Source: Pseudoramibacter sp. (lineage in GTDB: Bacteria > Bacillota > Clostridia > Eubacteriales > Eubacteriaceae). Taken from it: 64,000 bases of DNA. The notes beneath the pieces were generated by a model, which had not been told where the DNA came from, ran no database searches, and saw only the letters and a program-made list of their open reading frames with translations. Both the position numbers and the translations under genes were made by a program. This document shows positions 45,558 to 55,063 of the stretch, one piece after another (positions within the stretch are counted from its first letter, which is position 1; the number at the start of each line of letters is the position of its first letter). The stretch spans positions 62,001 to 126,000 of the forward strand of contig NZ_JAKVLT010000001.1 in assembly GCF_022484225.1 (NCBI RefSeq), read 5' to 3'.

Positions 45558-45997
45558 GTCCGGCCGTCTCTCAGCCCGACCGCGGCGACATCGCCGCGGC
45601 GCTCATCCGAACTTATTCCAAGGCGGAAGCCCGAATGATGAATCCCCTGACCTTAGCCTATATCGGAGACGTGGTTTATTCTGACTACATCCGCCGCTAT
45701 CTCGTCGCAGAGGGGCTCACCAAAGTGGACCGTTTGACGAAGCGGTCGGTCCATTTTGTGCGGGCTTCGGCCCAGGCCAAGGCGATCCGCCGCATGATGC
45801 CAGAGCTCACCGACGAGGAAAGAGCCATCGTCCGCCGGGGGCGCAACACCAAGAGTATGCCTCCCAAACACGCCGAGGTCATGGATTACCGCTACGCCAC
45901 CGGTCTGGAGGCGCTGTTCGGCTACCTCGATCTCACCGGCAGCCGCAAGCGGGAACTGGCGCTCATGGCCCGGGCCATTGAACTCACTGACGACTAA
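45542..45997 (+). CDS. mrnC: Mini-ribonuclease III
   Basis: 151 residues, an RNase III catalytic domain without the double-stranded-RNA-binding domain. The signature is LTLAYIGDVVYSDYIRRYL with the catalytic Asp, and the second acidic position is in YRYATGLEALFGYLDLTG. It matures 23S rRNA ends. Translationally coupled to cysS. The true start may be one of several codons near the cysS stop. Confidence 0.93.
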   Translation: MAQSMSPAVSQPDRGDIAAALIRTYSKAEARMMNPLTLAYIGDVVYSDYIRRYLVAEGLTKVDRLTKRSVHFVRASAQAKAIRRMMPELTDEERAIVRRGRNTKSMPPKHAEVMDYRYATGLEALFGYLDLTGSRKRELALMARAIELTDD

Positions 45998-45999
45998 AT

Positions 46000-46041
46000 A
46001 AAAAAAGCCAAAGCCGAAAATTTCGGCTTTGGCCTTTTTTA
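46000..46041. terminator. Bidirectional terminator between mrnC and the membrane protein gene
   Basis: AAAAAAAGCCAAAGCCGAAA pairs with TTTCGGCTTTGGC followed by a T-run; A- and T-runs on both sides serve the two convergent genes. Confidence 0.88.
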
Positions 46042-46050
46042 TATTAAGCG

Positions 46051-46482
46051 TCAGTCTTGAGCTGTATCTGCTTCTTCTGGCTTATCTTCTTTTTCTTCTT
46101 CTGAAGGCTGATCTTCAGCAGTATCTTTTTCTGAAACTTCTTCTTTTTCACCTTTGTCTTCAGATGCCGGTGCAGCTTCAGCGGTTTCTGCCTTTTCTGC
46201 TTTCTGAGTGCTGCCGCTCAGTCCCAGTTTGTTGAGGATTCTGGCGACCACGGCGCACATCACAGAGAAGAACAGCGGCGGGAAAGCATACTGAGTCACG
46301 CCGAGGCAGATCTGCTGCACCACGTAGCTGTGGGGAACAGTTGTGCCCATCGCTTTATACTGTGCGACCATCGATGCAATCTGTGAAACCGAAATGAAGA
46401 TGCCGTAGAAGAAAGCGGCCAGAAAGATCACTGCCAAAACGTACAGCGTCACTGAACGCCAACCCATTTTCTGTTTTTCCAT
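46051..46482 (-). CDS. Small membrane protein with acidic C-terminal tail
   Basis: 143 residues, not recognised. Two membrane segments (about 11-32, VTLYVLAVIFLAAFFYGIFI, and 62-85, YAFPPLFFSVMCAVVARIL) are followed by a low-complexity tail of Glu, Lys, Ala and Asp (about 95-143) similar in composition to that in the McrB-like protein next door. Probably membrane-bound with a cytosolic acidic tail. Confidence 0.75.
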   Translation of the reverse strand: MEKQKMGWRSVTLYVLAVIFLAAFFYGIFISVSQIASMVAQYKAMGTTVPHSYVVQQICLGVTQYAFPPLFFSVMCAVVARILNKLGLSGSTQKAEKAETAEAAPASEDKGEKEEVSEKDTAEDQPSEEEKEDKPEEADTAQD

Positions 46483-46596
46483 ATGTATAACTCCTTTATG
46501 ATATAAATAATTACGGTGTCTAGTCTATCGAACAATTCTTAAGAAAGTCCTCATTCTCACCCTATATCTCAAAATAAATCTGCATTTAATTTGATT

Positions 46597-49500
46597 CTAA
46601 GATTGTAACGGCCCAAGTTTCCAGAATGAAGCCTGGCCGTCCACCTGGAGATACCCAGCCATTTCTGCCAGTTTTGCGGCGCTGATCGGGAAAAGCCCGG
46701 AGCCTTCGGCGATGGGGTGATAAATCATCTGGTCGTCCTGGGTGCCTGCACAGATTTTGAACAATTCGATGAGCACCTGTTCGATTTCCGCCGTCGTGCC
46801 TGAAATTCTCGGCAGCATTTTCTGGGCAATCGCCGTGTCGATCGCCTTTTCCGGCACCATGAGGCCGTATTCCGCATTGTAGTACAAAAACAGGCAGATT
46901 TCATCCCGGACCCGGAAGCCGATCTGTGCCTGTGCCCGTTTCAAAATTTCGTTGATGACATTGAGCAGGGTCACCATATCGGTAATGGTCTTGCGGTGAT
47001 TTTGGATCTGAGACAGGGAGACCACATCCCGTTCAAAGAAATCGCTCTTGAGCGCAATAGGCTTAAACGCTTCCGGCGGCGCCGCCGTCAGCGTGAGGTC
47101 GGGCGAAGTCATTTCGATGACAGCGGCCTGTTCGATGAGTCGCGACGAAATTTTCCCGATGCCGCTGTCGCTGCTGATGGTCCCGATGATGATGAGATTC
47201 TGTGGCAGGTAAAGATCGCCGTAATACGCCTTCGCTTCTTCGTCCTGACCGAAAATGTCGGCATTTAACAGCGGATCGGTGATCACTTTGCCGTCCACTG
47301 CCCTTCTCGTATTCAAGATCGAGAGAATTTCCGAAAAATACTTTTCAATCGGCGCCGCACACATTTCATCGAGAAGGAGGAAATAAGGCTTGTCCGGATT
47401 TTCCACCGCTGCGGCCACAAAATCGATCATGGCCCCCGGGACGAAATGCCCGTCCGCCGCCGTGTAGCCCAGCAGACCGTTAGCATTCTGCCAACTGGGA
47501 CGCACCGGGATCATTTTAAACCGCCCGTTGTGATCGTTGGCGCCGACGGCTTCGGCAAAGCCCCGGATAAAAGCGGCTTTTCCAAGGCCGGCCACCCCGG
47601 TAATCAGCGGAATGGAGCCGGACTTGATGCTCAAAAACAAATCGGCGACCTCGTCCTGAGTGCACATGCCGCCGGATTCGTTGATAAACTGCACGATGTG
47701 GCGCATCAGGCCCACCACGTCTGCCGGCGGGTCCTGAAGCACTTCTTCGTAATGAAGGGCTTTGCGGTCTTTGGGTTCCTTTTCCGGCACCTGGGTTTCT
47801 TTTTCTTTCAGACGCATGATGATTTTCTGCACCTTGAGCTGGGACTTCACCATCGCTTTCTGGAAAGCGGCGAGATCCGATTTAGTCAGTCCCCCGGTGT
47901 TGACCACCTGCACCGCCGTCTGGGGCGCATCGCGGTGATAGGCGGGGTGCCACCCCGGTGCCGCCGTTTCCCGTTTCCGGGCCACGGCTGCGGCCATCGC
48001 CTTGGAAATCGCCGCTTCCGAAGCGACTTCTTCGGTGCCGGCGTCTCCCTGAAGGTCTGCACTTTCCGAAAGATCCGACGCCTGGTCAGCCGCGGCTTCC
48101 GTTTCTGCCTGGGGAGCGGCCTGGGCTTCTGTCTTATCAGACACTGCGGCTTCGGCTTCTTCTTCATCTTCATCGAGATTCAAAAGATCATCGTCTTCCA
48201 GATCGTCTTTTAAATCTTCCTCTAAATCATCAAGATCCAGATCCTCTTCGAGTTCGGCGTCCAGATCGGCGGCTTCAGCCTCTGGCTGCGCAGTTTCTGC
48301 CGCCGGCGCTTCTGAAATTTCTGAACCCGATGTGTCGTCAGGTGCAACGGCTTCTTCTGGCGCTGCCTTTTCTTGTTCTTGGGGCTGGGGCACTTCTATT
48401 TTTTCGTCGCCGATGACGCAGCGGTGCAGATAATGATCGTACACTTCAAGCATTTCATCTAAATCAGCTTCGATGATTTTTTCGCCGGGCACGACTCCTG
48501 CGTATTCCCTGAAGAAAACGACGCCGTTTAAATACAGGGGATCCGGCAGATCGATATCCCCGGATTTCATGCTGAAGGTGCCGGGATGCACGGTACTGCG
48601 GATTTCTGCGGTCTTTTCGGCGAGTACTTCAGCTGTTCTTTCATCAATCTGTTCATCCAGATCCAGTTCGGGGTCAAATTCCTCTGTTTTTTCGATGTCT
48701 GAGCGCAGGGTTTTATACCCTACCGTCAAGGCCAGATAAAGCTTTTTGCTGTCTTTGTTGAGCAGGTATTTGACACTCACGCCGGTGTTCGGGAATCGGG
48801 TGATCTGCTTGTCGACGATTTCGACCCAGGGCACTTCTGCCCAGTTGTCATCCCCAGCGTAGCCAAAAATCCGGTAGCGTTTTTCGTCAAAATGCGTTAA
48901 CCCTTCGATGCTGCCCGGGATGCCTTCGGTGATGACATCTTTAAAAGAGTAGCGGAAATCCCGGTGATAGTAATCGCCGTACTGTTCTACCCAGTTCGAC
49001 AGATTTTCCTGGAGGGTCGGCCCGTCGAGACGGCTGAAATAGTATTCGATTTTCTGCTCGAGGAGATTCACGATGAGGTTGCGGTCGTCCATCGTCATTT
49101 CGTCCATGAGGTTCTGATCGATGCCGAAGTAGAAATGGTCCTGATCCTGAGTGGTGGCCAGCAGGCCCTGGCTCGCGAGGAACTGGTAGGGGCCGTCCAT
49201 GAGGAAGTCGAGGATGGCGTCCAGCTTCACGTTGGCGATGCCTTCTAGATTCCGGGACGATTTGGGGTCCGGCGCGTGTTCCGCCGCGATGCGGTCTTTG
49301 TAAAACTTCTGAACGTTGGCCGCGACCACAAAGACGTCGGCCCGCCAGCGGTTGTCGATATTTTCAAAATAGCTCTTCAAAAAGACCAGATCGTAGGAAT
49401 CCGTAAAATTCGCCAGGGATTTTCCCGGTCCCAGAAGGTCAAAGAGCAGCTGTTTCCGGGTCAGCCCCTGATCTGACGGCAGGATCAGCTTCGCGGCGAA

Positions 49501-50733
49501 TTCATCTTCGGTCAGTTTTTCGATCGAGAGATAAGGCCGCTTTTTCTGTTTGGCTTCGTCCATCTCGCCGTCAAAAAACGTCTCGTACTGAGGAAACATG
49601 CTGTAGAATTTACGGCTCAAGGCCTTGCTCCATTCGAGGCGGTAGCCGCCGACACCGTCGCTGCTTTCGAGATAAGATGGGTATTCCCGCCCTTCGAACA
49701 GAATCATGACCCGCTTTTCCCGGCCCTGAGCGCCAAAGAAATCGATCAACGCGTCCGGGAGCGCCACGGCCCCTTCGCTGAACATCTCCGGCGTGGACAG
49801 GCACTTCACTTTGTAGTCGTTAAGCCGCGCCCAGAGTTCGCCGAGGTCTTCCGCCTTCTGTTCCACATCGAGGGCGTCGGGAATCGCAGCGCCGGCTGCT
49901 TTGATCTGTTCTGAAAAAGAAAGCTTCGGCGCTTCCGGAGCTTTCACTTCGGGTTCAGACTGAGCCGGTTCTTTTTGATCCGAAACAGGCTGTTCTGGCT
50001 GAACGTCCGGCACAGGTTCAGCCGGTTTTGAGACCGGCGGCTCCGGCGCCGGTGCGTCAGCTTCGTCCGGCACTTCTTCAAACTGCACGTCTTCGATCTG
50101 AGCATCTTCAGCCTGAACGTCCTGAACCTCCGGTTCTGGCGCTGCCACTTCAACGGCTTCTTCAACCTCGACGGTTTCGGTCTGGGGTTCCGGCGCTGCT
50201 TCCTGAGCCGGCGGTTCTTTGGGCTTCGGCGGTTCAGCCTCTGCTGCACCGCTTAAGATTTCATCTGCCGAGTGGCCGGAGGCCAGGGTCGTGCCTGTAT
50301 TGGCAAAAATCGACCGTCTGGTCCGAATCGGCGGCAGATCAGCTTCCGGCGTCTCTGCCTTGGGCAGAGCGTGGCCCGTGACTTCCTCCGCTGAATGACC
50401 GGACGCCAGGGTCGTGCCCGTGCGTCTGATCCTGACCTGACGGGACGGTCTGCGGGTGGTGAGGTTAGTCGCGACCCGCGCTTCTCCGCCATCCACCGGA
50501 TGGGGAATGCTGGTGTGACTGCTCCCGCTTAAATGTCCCGGTCTCGGCGAAACCTGATCCGCCGTGTGGCCCGAAGCCAAAACCGTTCCGCCGCCGCGTC
50601 TTTTCTGCTGTCTCTGCTGTTTCAATTTTCTCGCCTTTTCCTGTTTGATTTGTTCATATTTGTCGGCGTTCTCCGCCCCTTCGGGATTGGCCATTCTTGC
50701 CAATGCCTCCATGATTTCACGCTGACTCGCCAT
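46597..50733 (-). CDS. Giant McrB-like AAA protein with N-terminal LASGH repeats
   Basis: 1378 residues. A basic start (QEKARKLKQQRQQKRR) is followed by three copies of T(T/V)LASGH(S/T)A(D/E) at 50-61, 107-118 and 148-159 in a disordered region. Next come an acidic/proline-rich stretch, a large unknown domain (about 290-560), and an MrcB_N-like domain (DUF3578; NWAEVPWVEIVDKQI near 631). After another acidic linker (780-930) comes a McrB-type AAA domain: PVRPSWQNANGLLGYT and Walker B YFLLLDEM (near 1121). Walker A is GVAGLGKAAF (near 1045), with Ala replacing the Mg-binding Thr/Ser. No McrC nuclease gene is adjacent. Confidence 0.82.
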   Translation of the reverse strand: MASQREIMEALARMANPEGAENADKYEQIKQEKARKLKQQRQQKRRGGGTVLASGHTADQVSPRPGHLSGSSHTSIPHPVDGGEARVATNLTTRRPSRQVRIRRTGTTLASGHSAEEVTGHALPKAETPEADLPPIRTRRSIFANTGTTLASGHSADEILSGAAEAEPPKPKEPPAQEAAPEPQTETVEVEEAVEVAAPEPEVQDVQAEDAQIEDVQFEEVPDEADAPAPEPPVSKPAEPVPDVQPEQPVSDQKEPAQSEPEVKAPEAPKLSFSEQIKAAGAAIPDALDVEQKAEDLGELWARLNDYKVKCLSTPEMFSEGAVALPDALIDFFGAQGREKRVMILFEGREYPSYLESSDGVGGYRLEWSKALSRKFYSMFPQYETFFDGEMDEAKQKKRPYLSIEKLTEDEFAAKLILPSDQGLTRKQLLFDLLGPGKSLANFTDSYDLVFLKSYFENIDNRWRADVFVVAANVQKFYKDRIAAEHAPDPKSSRNLEGIANVKLDAILDFLMDGPYQFLASQGLLATTQDQDHFYFGIDQNLMDEMTMDDRNLIVNLLEQKIEYYFSRLDGPTLQENLSNWVEQYGDYYHRDFRYSFKDVITEGIPGSIEGLTHFDEKRYRIFGYAGDDNWAEVPWVEIVDKQITRFPNTGVSVKYLLNKDSKKLYLALTVGYKTLRSDIEKTEEFDPELDLDEQIDERTAEVLAEKTAEIRSTVHPGTFSMKSGDIDLPDPLYLNGVVFFREYAGVVPGEKIIEADLDEMLEVYDHYLHRCVIGDEKIEVPQPQEQEKAAPEEAVAPDDTSGSEISEAPAAETAQPEAEAADLDAELEEDLDLDDLEEDLKDDLEDDDLLNLDEDEEEAEAAVSDKTEAQAAPQAETEAAADQASDLSESADLQGDAGTEEVASEAAISKAMAAAVARKRETAAPGWHPAYHRDAPQTAVQVVNTGGLTKSDLAAFQKAMVKSQLKVQKIIMRLKEKETQVPEKEPKDRKALHYEEVLQDPPADVVGLMRHIVQFINESGGMCTQDEVADLFLSIKSGSIPLITGVAGLGKAAFIRGFAEAVGANDHNGRFKMIPVRPSWQNANGLLGYTAADGHFVPGAMIDFVAAAVENPDKPYFLLLDEMCAAPIEKYFSEILSILNTRRAVDGKVITDPLLNADIFGQDEEAKAYYGDLYLPQNLIIIGTISSDSGIGKISSRLIEQAAVIEMTSPDLTLTAAPPEAFKPIALKSDFFERDVVSLSQIQNHRKTITDMVTLLNVINEILKRAQAQIGFRVRDEICLFLYYNAEYGLMVPEKAIDTAIAQKMLPRISGTTAEIEQVLIELFKICAGTQDDQMIYHPIAEGSGLFPISAAKLAEMAGYLQVDGQASFWKLGPLQS

Positions 50734-50808
50734 TTATCCTCCCCCGGCGGATCCCGCCGTTAACTCTGTATTTTCATTTGCGTTTTATTATACCATACGA
50801 AAAGCCAA

Positions 50809-50842
50809 TAAAAAACAGCCTCCAGCTATGCTGGAAGCTGTA
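50809..50842 (-). terminator. Terminator after the HPr gene
   Basis: ACAGCTTCCAGC pairs with GCTGGAGGCTGT around ATA on the minus strand, followed by TTTTTA. Confidence 0.88.
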
Positions 50843-50863
50843 TGTAAATACGGCGTTTTAAAC

Positions 50864-51121
50864 TTAGAGATTTTCTTTGAAGAATGTTTCCAGTTCTGCA
50901 GCAGCTTCTGCTTCGTCTGCACCTTCAACCTGAACGGTAATTTCATCACCGTTGCGGGCGCCCAGTCCCATCACAGACAGCATGCTCTTGCCGTTTGCCT
51001 GTTTGTCGTCTTTCACCAGGGTGACTTCTGATGCGTAAGGCTGTGTCTTCTTAACCAGGATGCCGGCCGGACGGGCATGAATACCTGCAGGATCTGTGAT
51101 CGTGTACTTAAATTCTTTCAT
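50864..51121 (-). CDS. ptsH: Phosphocarrier protein HPr
   Basis: 85 residues, the general phosphoryl carrier of the sugar phosphotransferase system. The active-site His is in GIHARPAG (position about 15) and the regulatory Ser region is NGKSMLSVMGLGA, so HPr kinase control is plausible. It has its own promoter and terminator, downstream of the fructose PTS gene. AAAGGAG precedes the ATG. The usual ptsI partner is not in the window. Confidence 0.95.
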   Translation of the reverse strand: MKEFKYTITDPAGIHARPAGILVKKTQPYASEVTLVKDDKQANGKSMLSVMGLGARNGDEITVQVEGADEAEAAAELETFFKENL

Positions 51122-51160
51122 TTTATGCTCCTTTAACGAATTCTATTATTTCGTACATTT

Positions 51161-51188
51161 ATTCTATCATTTTTAACTATAAAATCAA
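51161..51188 (-). promoter_or_regulatory. Promoter of ptsH
   Basis: TTGATT (51183-51188) and TAGAAT (51161-51166) with a 16-base spacer on the minus strand, about 40 bases before the HPr start. Confidence 0.6.
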
Positions 51189-51204
51189 CTAAAATTATGG
51201 GATA

Positions 51205-53187
51205 TTATTTTGCCAAACCGGATTCTTCAGCGGGAAGCGGTTTCTTTAAAATGCCTAACAGCGCCATGGTAATGACAGAACCGATGAGCAGGGCCAGCAG
51301 GTACATCGGCCAGTGCCCGACCACCGGGAAGACGAAGATGCCGCCGTGGGGTGCGCGGAGGGTGCAGTCGAACAGCATGGACAGCGCGCCTGCCACTGCA
51401 GAGCCGGCCACACAGCTTGGGATGACGTGGCCCGGATCAGAAGCGGCAAAGGGAATGGCCCCTTCTGTGATAAAGGACAGGCCCATGACGTAGCAGGAAA
51501 TCCCTGACTGGCGTTCCCGTTTGGTGAAGCGGTTCTTGAAGAATGACGTGGCCAATGCGATGCCCAATGGCGGCACCATCCCGCCGATCATGACCGCGGC
51601 CATGATGTCGTAGTTGCCGGAAGCGAGCATCCCGGTCCCGAACAGGTATGCGGCTTTGTTGAAAGGACCGCCCATATCGATGGCCATCATGCCGCCGACG
51701 ATGAGCCCCAGCACGATTTTAGAACCGTTGCCCATGCTTTCCAGGGCATTGTACAGTACCTGATTCAGTGCGGAGAGTGGCCAGTTAATCAGCACCATAA
51801 TCAAACCGATCAGTAAGACCCCCACAAAGGGATAAATCAGCATCGGCTTGATGCCTTCGAGAGATTCAGGCATGCGGCTGCAGAGCTTTTTAAGACCCAG
51901 AACCAGGTAGCCGGCGATGAACCCGGCAGCCATGGCACCGAGGAACCCTGCGGAAACGAGGCTGAGCTTCGGATTAAGGCCCGAATAGAGCAGGGCCATC
52001 TTGCCGTGGTAATAGCCGATGCGGATCCCTTCTTTTGCGAGCCAGCCGCCGACAAAACCGACAGCCAGGCCAGGACGGTCCGCAATGCCCATGGCGATGA
52101 ACCCGGCCAGAACCGGCAGCATGAACGCGAAGGCGCCGTTGCCGACCTGATTGAAGAAAGCGGCCACCGGTGTGCCGGTCCCGAAGGTCGAGCCGATATT
52201 CCCGGCATCGATCAGGAAGGACAGGGCCATCATGATCCCGCCGCCGATGACGAAGGGCAGCATGTGGGAAACCCCGTTCATTAAATCTTTGTAGATCTTG
52301 CGGCCAACGGATTCTTTTTCGCCGCCTTCATCTTCAGCGCCTTCAGCCGATGCGCCCGCTGCAGCGTGATACACAGCACCTTTCTGAGCCAGTGCGTCAT
52401 TGATCAGTTCTTCCGGCTTGTTGATGCCGTCCGCCACTTTTGTGATGAGCACGTGCTTGCCGTCAAAGCGGTCCATTTCGACTTTTTTGTCGGCCGCGAC
52501 AATGATGCCTTTGGCGCCTTCGATTTCTTCCGGCGTCAGTTTGTTTTTGATCCCGCCGGAGCCGTTGGTTTCGACTTTAATGGTGTAGCCCATTTTTTTC
52601 GCTTTTTCTTCGAGAGATTCAGCGGCCATGTAGGTGTGGGCAATGCCCGTTGGGCAGGCGGTGACAGCTAAGAGGTCATAGCCTTTCTTTTCGGGTTCTT
52701 CCGGAATATCCAGTTCTTCATCCCCGAATTTTTCGGTTTCTTCGGCGTCGATGATTTTCAAGAATTCGTCTTTGTCGTCGCAGTTGATGAGCGCTTCTCT
52801 GAACTTTTCATCCATGAGCATCATCGACAGTCTGGACAGCATTTCCAGGTGGGTGTTGTCGGCATTGTTGGGAACGGCGATGGCAAAAATCAGTTTTGCC
52901 GGCTGGCCGTCCATGGCGTCGAATTCCGTACCGTTTTTGCAGACCATGCACGCCAGGCCTGCGCGGTCCACCGCCGCCGTCTTGCCGTGGGGAATGGCGA
53001 TGCCTTCGCCGATGCCTGTCGTTCCTTCTTCTTCACGCTTCATCAGCGCCGCTTTGTACCCTTCCGGGTCATTGATGTTCCCCGTCGCGGACATCAGTTT
53101 GACCATATGGGAAATGGTCTCTTCTTTGGTCGCCGACGGCCCGTTCAGCTCAATCCCTTCTTTTTTGAGCAAATCCGTAATCCTCAT
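51205..53187 (-). CDS. fruA: Fructose-specific PTS enzyme IIABC
   Basis: 660 residues. IIA domain (1-150) with the phosphorylated His in GIAIPHGKTAAV; IIB domain (about 170-275) with the Cys in AVTACPTGIAHTYMAAESLEE; IIC membrane domain (about 310-650) with roughly eight segments, for example LPFVIGGGIMMALSFLID and FVGVLLIGLIMVLINWP. It imports fructose as fructose 1-phosphate, which is the substrate of the adjacent 1-phosphofructokinase. Domain order A-B-C as in Bacillus FruA. Confidence 0.96.
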   Translation of the reverse strand: MRITDLLKKEGIELNGPSATKEETISHMVKLMSATGNINDPEGYKAALMKREEEGTTGIGEGIAIPHGKTAAVDRAGLACMVCKNGTEFDAMDGQPAKLIFAIAVPNNADNTHLEMLSRLSMMLMDEKFREALINCDDKDEFLKIIDAEETEKFGDEELDIPEEPEKKGYDLLAVTACPTGIAHTYMAAESLEEKAKKMGYTIKVETNGSGGIKNKLTPEEIEGAKGIIVAADKKVEMDRFDGKHVLITKVADGINKPEELINDALAQKGAVYHAAAGASAEGAEDEGGEKESVGRKIYKDLMNGVSHMLPFVIGGGIMMALSFLIDAGNIGSTFGTGTPVAAFFNQVGNGAFAFMLPVLAGFIAMGIADRPGLAVGFVGGWLAKEGIRIGYYHGKMALLYSGLNPKLSLVSAGFLGAMAAGFIAGYLVLGLKKLCSRMPESLEGIKPMLIYPFVGVLLIGLIMVLINWPLSALNQVLYNALESMGNGSKIVLGLIVGGMMAIDMGGPFNKAAYLFGTGMLASGNYDIMAAVMIGGMVPPLGIALATSFFKNRFTKRERQSGISCYVMGLSFITEGAIPFAASDPGHVIPSCVAGSAVAGALSMLFDCTLRAPHGGIFVFPVVGHWPMYLLALLIGSVITMALLGILKKPLPAEESGLAK

Positions 53188-53241
53188 TTTCTCCTCCTAA
53201 AAAATGTTATTGAAATGATGATGATAAAATTGGGTCTTTAT

Positions 53242-54162
53242 TTAAAGCTTGAATGATTCAACCTCAGTCAAAACTTTTTTCACGTCTTCTTCCGTGGCCA
53301 GGCCGTCTGAAAAAGCAGAGGCCGAGCCTGTGGCGATACCCATTTTAAAGGCGGTCTTCAGGTCTTTGCCGCTCTTTTGATAGCCGGTGATGAATCCGGC
53401 GACCATGGAATCGCCTGCACCCACTGAATTCTTTACCTGTCCCTTGGGCGCCGGGCTGACGAGCACTTCGCCCTTTTCCGGCACGAGAATGGCGCCGTCG
53501 CCGGCCATAGAAATCAGCACATTGCGCGCGCCCATGTCCTGAAGCTTTTTCGCGTAGGTGATAATTTCGTCGTTGGTTTCAAGGGTCACGCCGAACATGT
53601 CACCCAATTCGTGGTTGTTGGGCTTGATTAAAAACGGATGGTAGGGCAGCACGTTGAGCAGCAGGTCTTTTGTGGCATCGACCGCGATTTCAACGCCCCG
53701 GCCTTCCAGGCGCGACATGATGCGTTCGTAAGTATCTTCAGGCATGCTCGCCGGAATGCTTCCTGCAAGCACCAGGGTGTCCCCTTCGGAAAGCTGATCC
53801 AGCTTTGCATAAAGGGCTTCCAGATCCTGTTCTGAAATCGTCGGGCCCATCCCGTTAATTTCGCTTTCTTCGTCGCTTCGGAGTTTGACGTTGATCCGGC
53901 TCATGCCCTGATCAATCTTGATGAAATCTGCTGCGATGTTCTGGGCTGCCAGCATGGACTGGATCTGATCGCCGGTAAAGCCCGCGATAAAGCCCAAGGC
54001 CTTTGCCGGAACGCCGAGGTGTCCCAGCACGATGGCGACGTTGATGCCCTTTCCGCCGGGATAAAGCAGTTCGGCGTGGGTCCGGTTGACCATTCCCAGT
54101 TTGAAATGTTCAACACTGACAATATAGTCCAGCGACGGATTGAACGTAACCGTGTAAATCAT
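53242..54162 (-). CDS. fruK: 1-phosphofructokinase
   Basis: 306 residues of the PfkB family. Signature 1 is LLYPGGKGINVAIVLGHLGV and signature 2 is VKNSVGAGDSMVAGFITG, with the catalytic Asp in GAGDS. It phosphorylates fructose 1-phosphate to fructose 1,6-bisphosphate. Its ATG overlaps the stop of the DeoR gene by 4 bases, and fruA follows after 54 bases. Confidence 0.97.
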   Translation of the reverse strand: MIYTVTFNPSLDYIVSVEHFKLGMVNRTHAELLYPGGKGINVAIVLGHLGVPAKALGFIAGFTGDQIQSMLAAQNIAADFIKIDQGMSRINVKLRSDEESEINGMGPTISEQDLEALYAKLDQLSEGDTLVLAGSIPASMPEDTYERIMSRLEGRGVEIAVDATKDLLLNVLPYHPFLIKPNNHELGDMFGVTLETNDEIITYAKKLQDMGARNVLISMAGDGAILVPEKGEVLVSPAPKGQVKNSVGAGDSMVAGFITGYQKSGKDLKTAFKMGIATGSASAFSDGLATEEDVKKVLTEVESFKL

Positions 54163-54920
54163 GATTTTGCCTCCACAATTTTTACTCTCTGTTTGTAGCG
54201 GTGATCCGGCATCTGATCGGTAATCACCACCGCATCGGACAATTTTCCAAAGGTGACCGGTGTAATGTGATTGAATTTTGAATGGTCGGCCAGCACGTAG
54301 GTTTTCAGACAGCGGTTAAAGGCTTCCCGCTTCACTTCGGATTCTTCGATGTCCGGCGTCGTGTAGCCTAAATTGACGTCGACGCCGTTCGTGCCGAAAA
54401 AACCGACCGTAAACTGATATTTCCTCAGGGACTGGATCGCGCCGCTCCCCACAATCGCTTCGGTTTCCGGACGCAGTCGCCCTTCCAGCACATAAACAGT
54501 GCAGCCGGCATGGAGCAGCACCTCCGCCTGAATCAGACCGTTGGTCACGAAAATGGCCTCGGATTTCCCCCTGCTCACAATGGCGTGGGCCAGGGCTTCC
54601 GTGGTGCTGCCGGCGTCGATGTAAACAAAATCGTCGGACTGAATCAGTTTGGCGGCTTCTCGTCCGATCGCATTTTTTTCGTCCTGGAACTGGGTGCGCT
54701 TCTGAGCGATTTCGTTTTCCCGGGTCGAAAAGAGATTGCCGATTCTGGCAGTTGCGCCCCCATGCACTTTGTTGATCAGACCTTCCGCATCCATGGCCGT
54801 GAGATCCCGCCTCACCGTGGATTCGGAAATGTTCAAAAGGCCGCTCAGTTCAGCAACCGTCATCGAGCCTTTTTCCTTGATATTTTGTAAAATAATAGCT
54901 TGTCTTTCTTCTGTGAGCAT
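54159..54920 (-). CDS. fruR: DeoR-family repressor of the fructose operon
   Basis: 253 residues. N-terminal DeoR helix-turn-helix (MLTEERQAIILQNIKEKGSMTVAELSGLLNISESTVRRDLTAM) and a C-terminal sugar-phosphate-sensing domain of the ISOCOT fold (DFVYIDAGSTTEALAHAI, IFVTNGLIQAEVL, VGFFGTNGVDV). It probably responds to fructose 1-phosphate. Its promoter carries repeats spaced by 10 bases that are its likely binding sites. Confidence 0.93.
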   Translation of the reverse strand: MLTEERQAIILQNIKEKGSMTVAELSGLLNISESTVRRDLTAMDAEGLINKVHGGATARIGNLFSTRENEIAQKRTQFQDEKNAIGREAAKLIQSDDFVYIDAGSTTEALAHAIVSRGKSEAIFVTNGLIQAEVLLHAGCTVYVLEGRLRPETEAIVGSGAIQSLRKYQFTVGFFGTNGVDVNLGYTTPDIEESEVKREAFNRCLKTYVLADHSKFNHITPVTFGKLSDAVVITDQMPDHRYKQRVKIVEAKS

Positions 54921-54955
54921 GGTTTCTTAACGCTTTCTTCGATCTCTTTACCCGT

Positions 54956-55017
54956 AGTATACGCCACTTTTCTTTCAAAGTCAATCATTTTACATCATTT
55001 TTAATCAAAAACAATCA
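54956..55017 (-). promoter_or_regulatory. Promoter and phased operator of the fru operon
   Basis: TTGACT (54979-54984) and TATACT (54956-54961) are 17 bases apart on the minus strand. Upstream and into the -35 box, TGAT occurs four times at exact 10-base steps (plus-strand ATCA at 54984, 54994, 55004 and 55014), with similar flanks. Repeats on one face of the helix suit a DeoR-type oligomer; that FruR binds them is inferred. Confidence 0.75.
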
Positions 55018-55025
55018 AATTAACA

Positions 55026-55063
55026 CAAAAAAAGAACAGCCTCAGTTTTTTGAAGCTGTTTTG
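55026..55063 (-). terminator. Terminator overlapping the lgt stop
   Basis: AACAGC pairs with GCTGTT on the minus strand, followed by CTTTTTTT; the loop contains the lgt stop codon. Confidence 0.75.
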
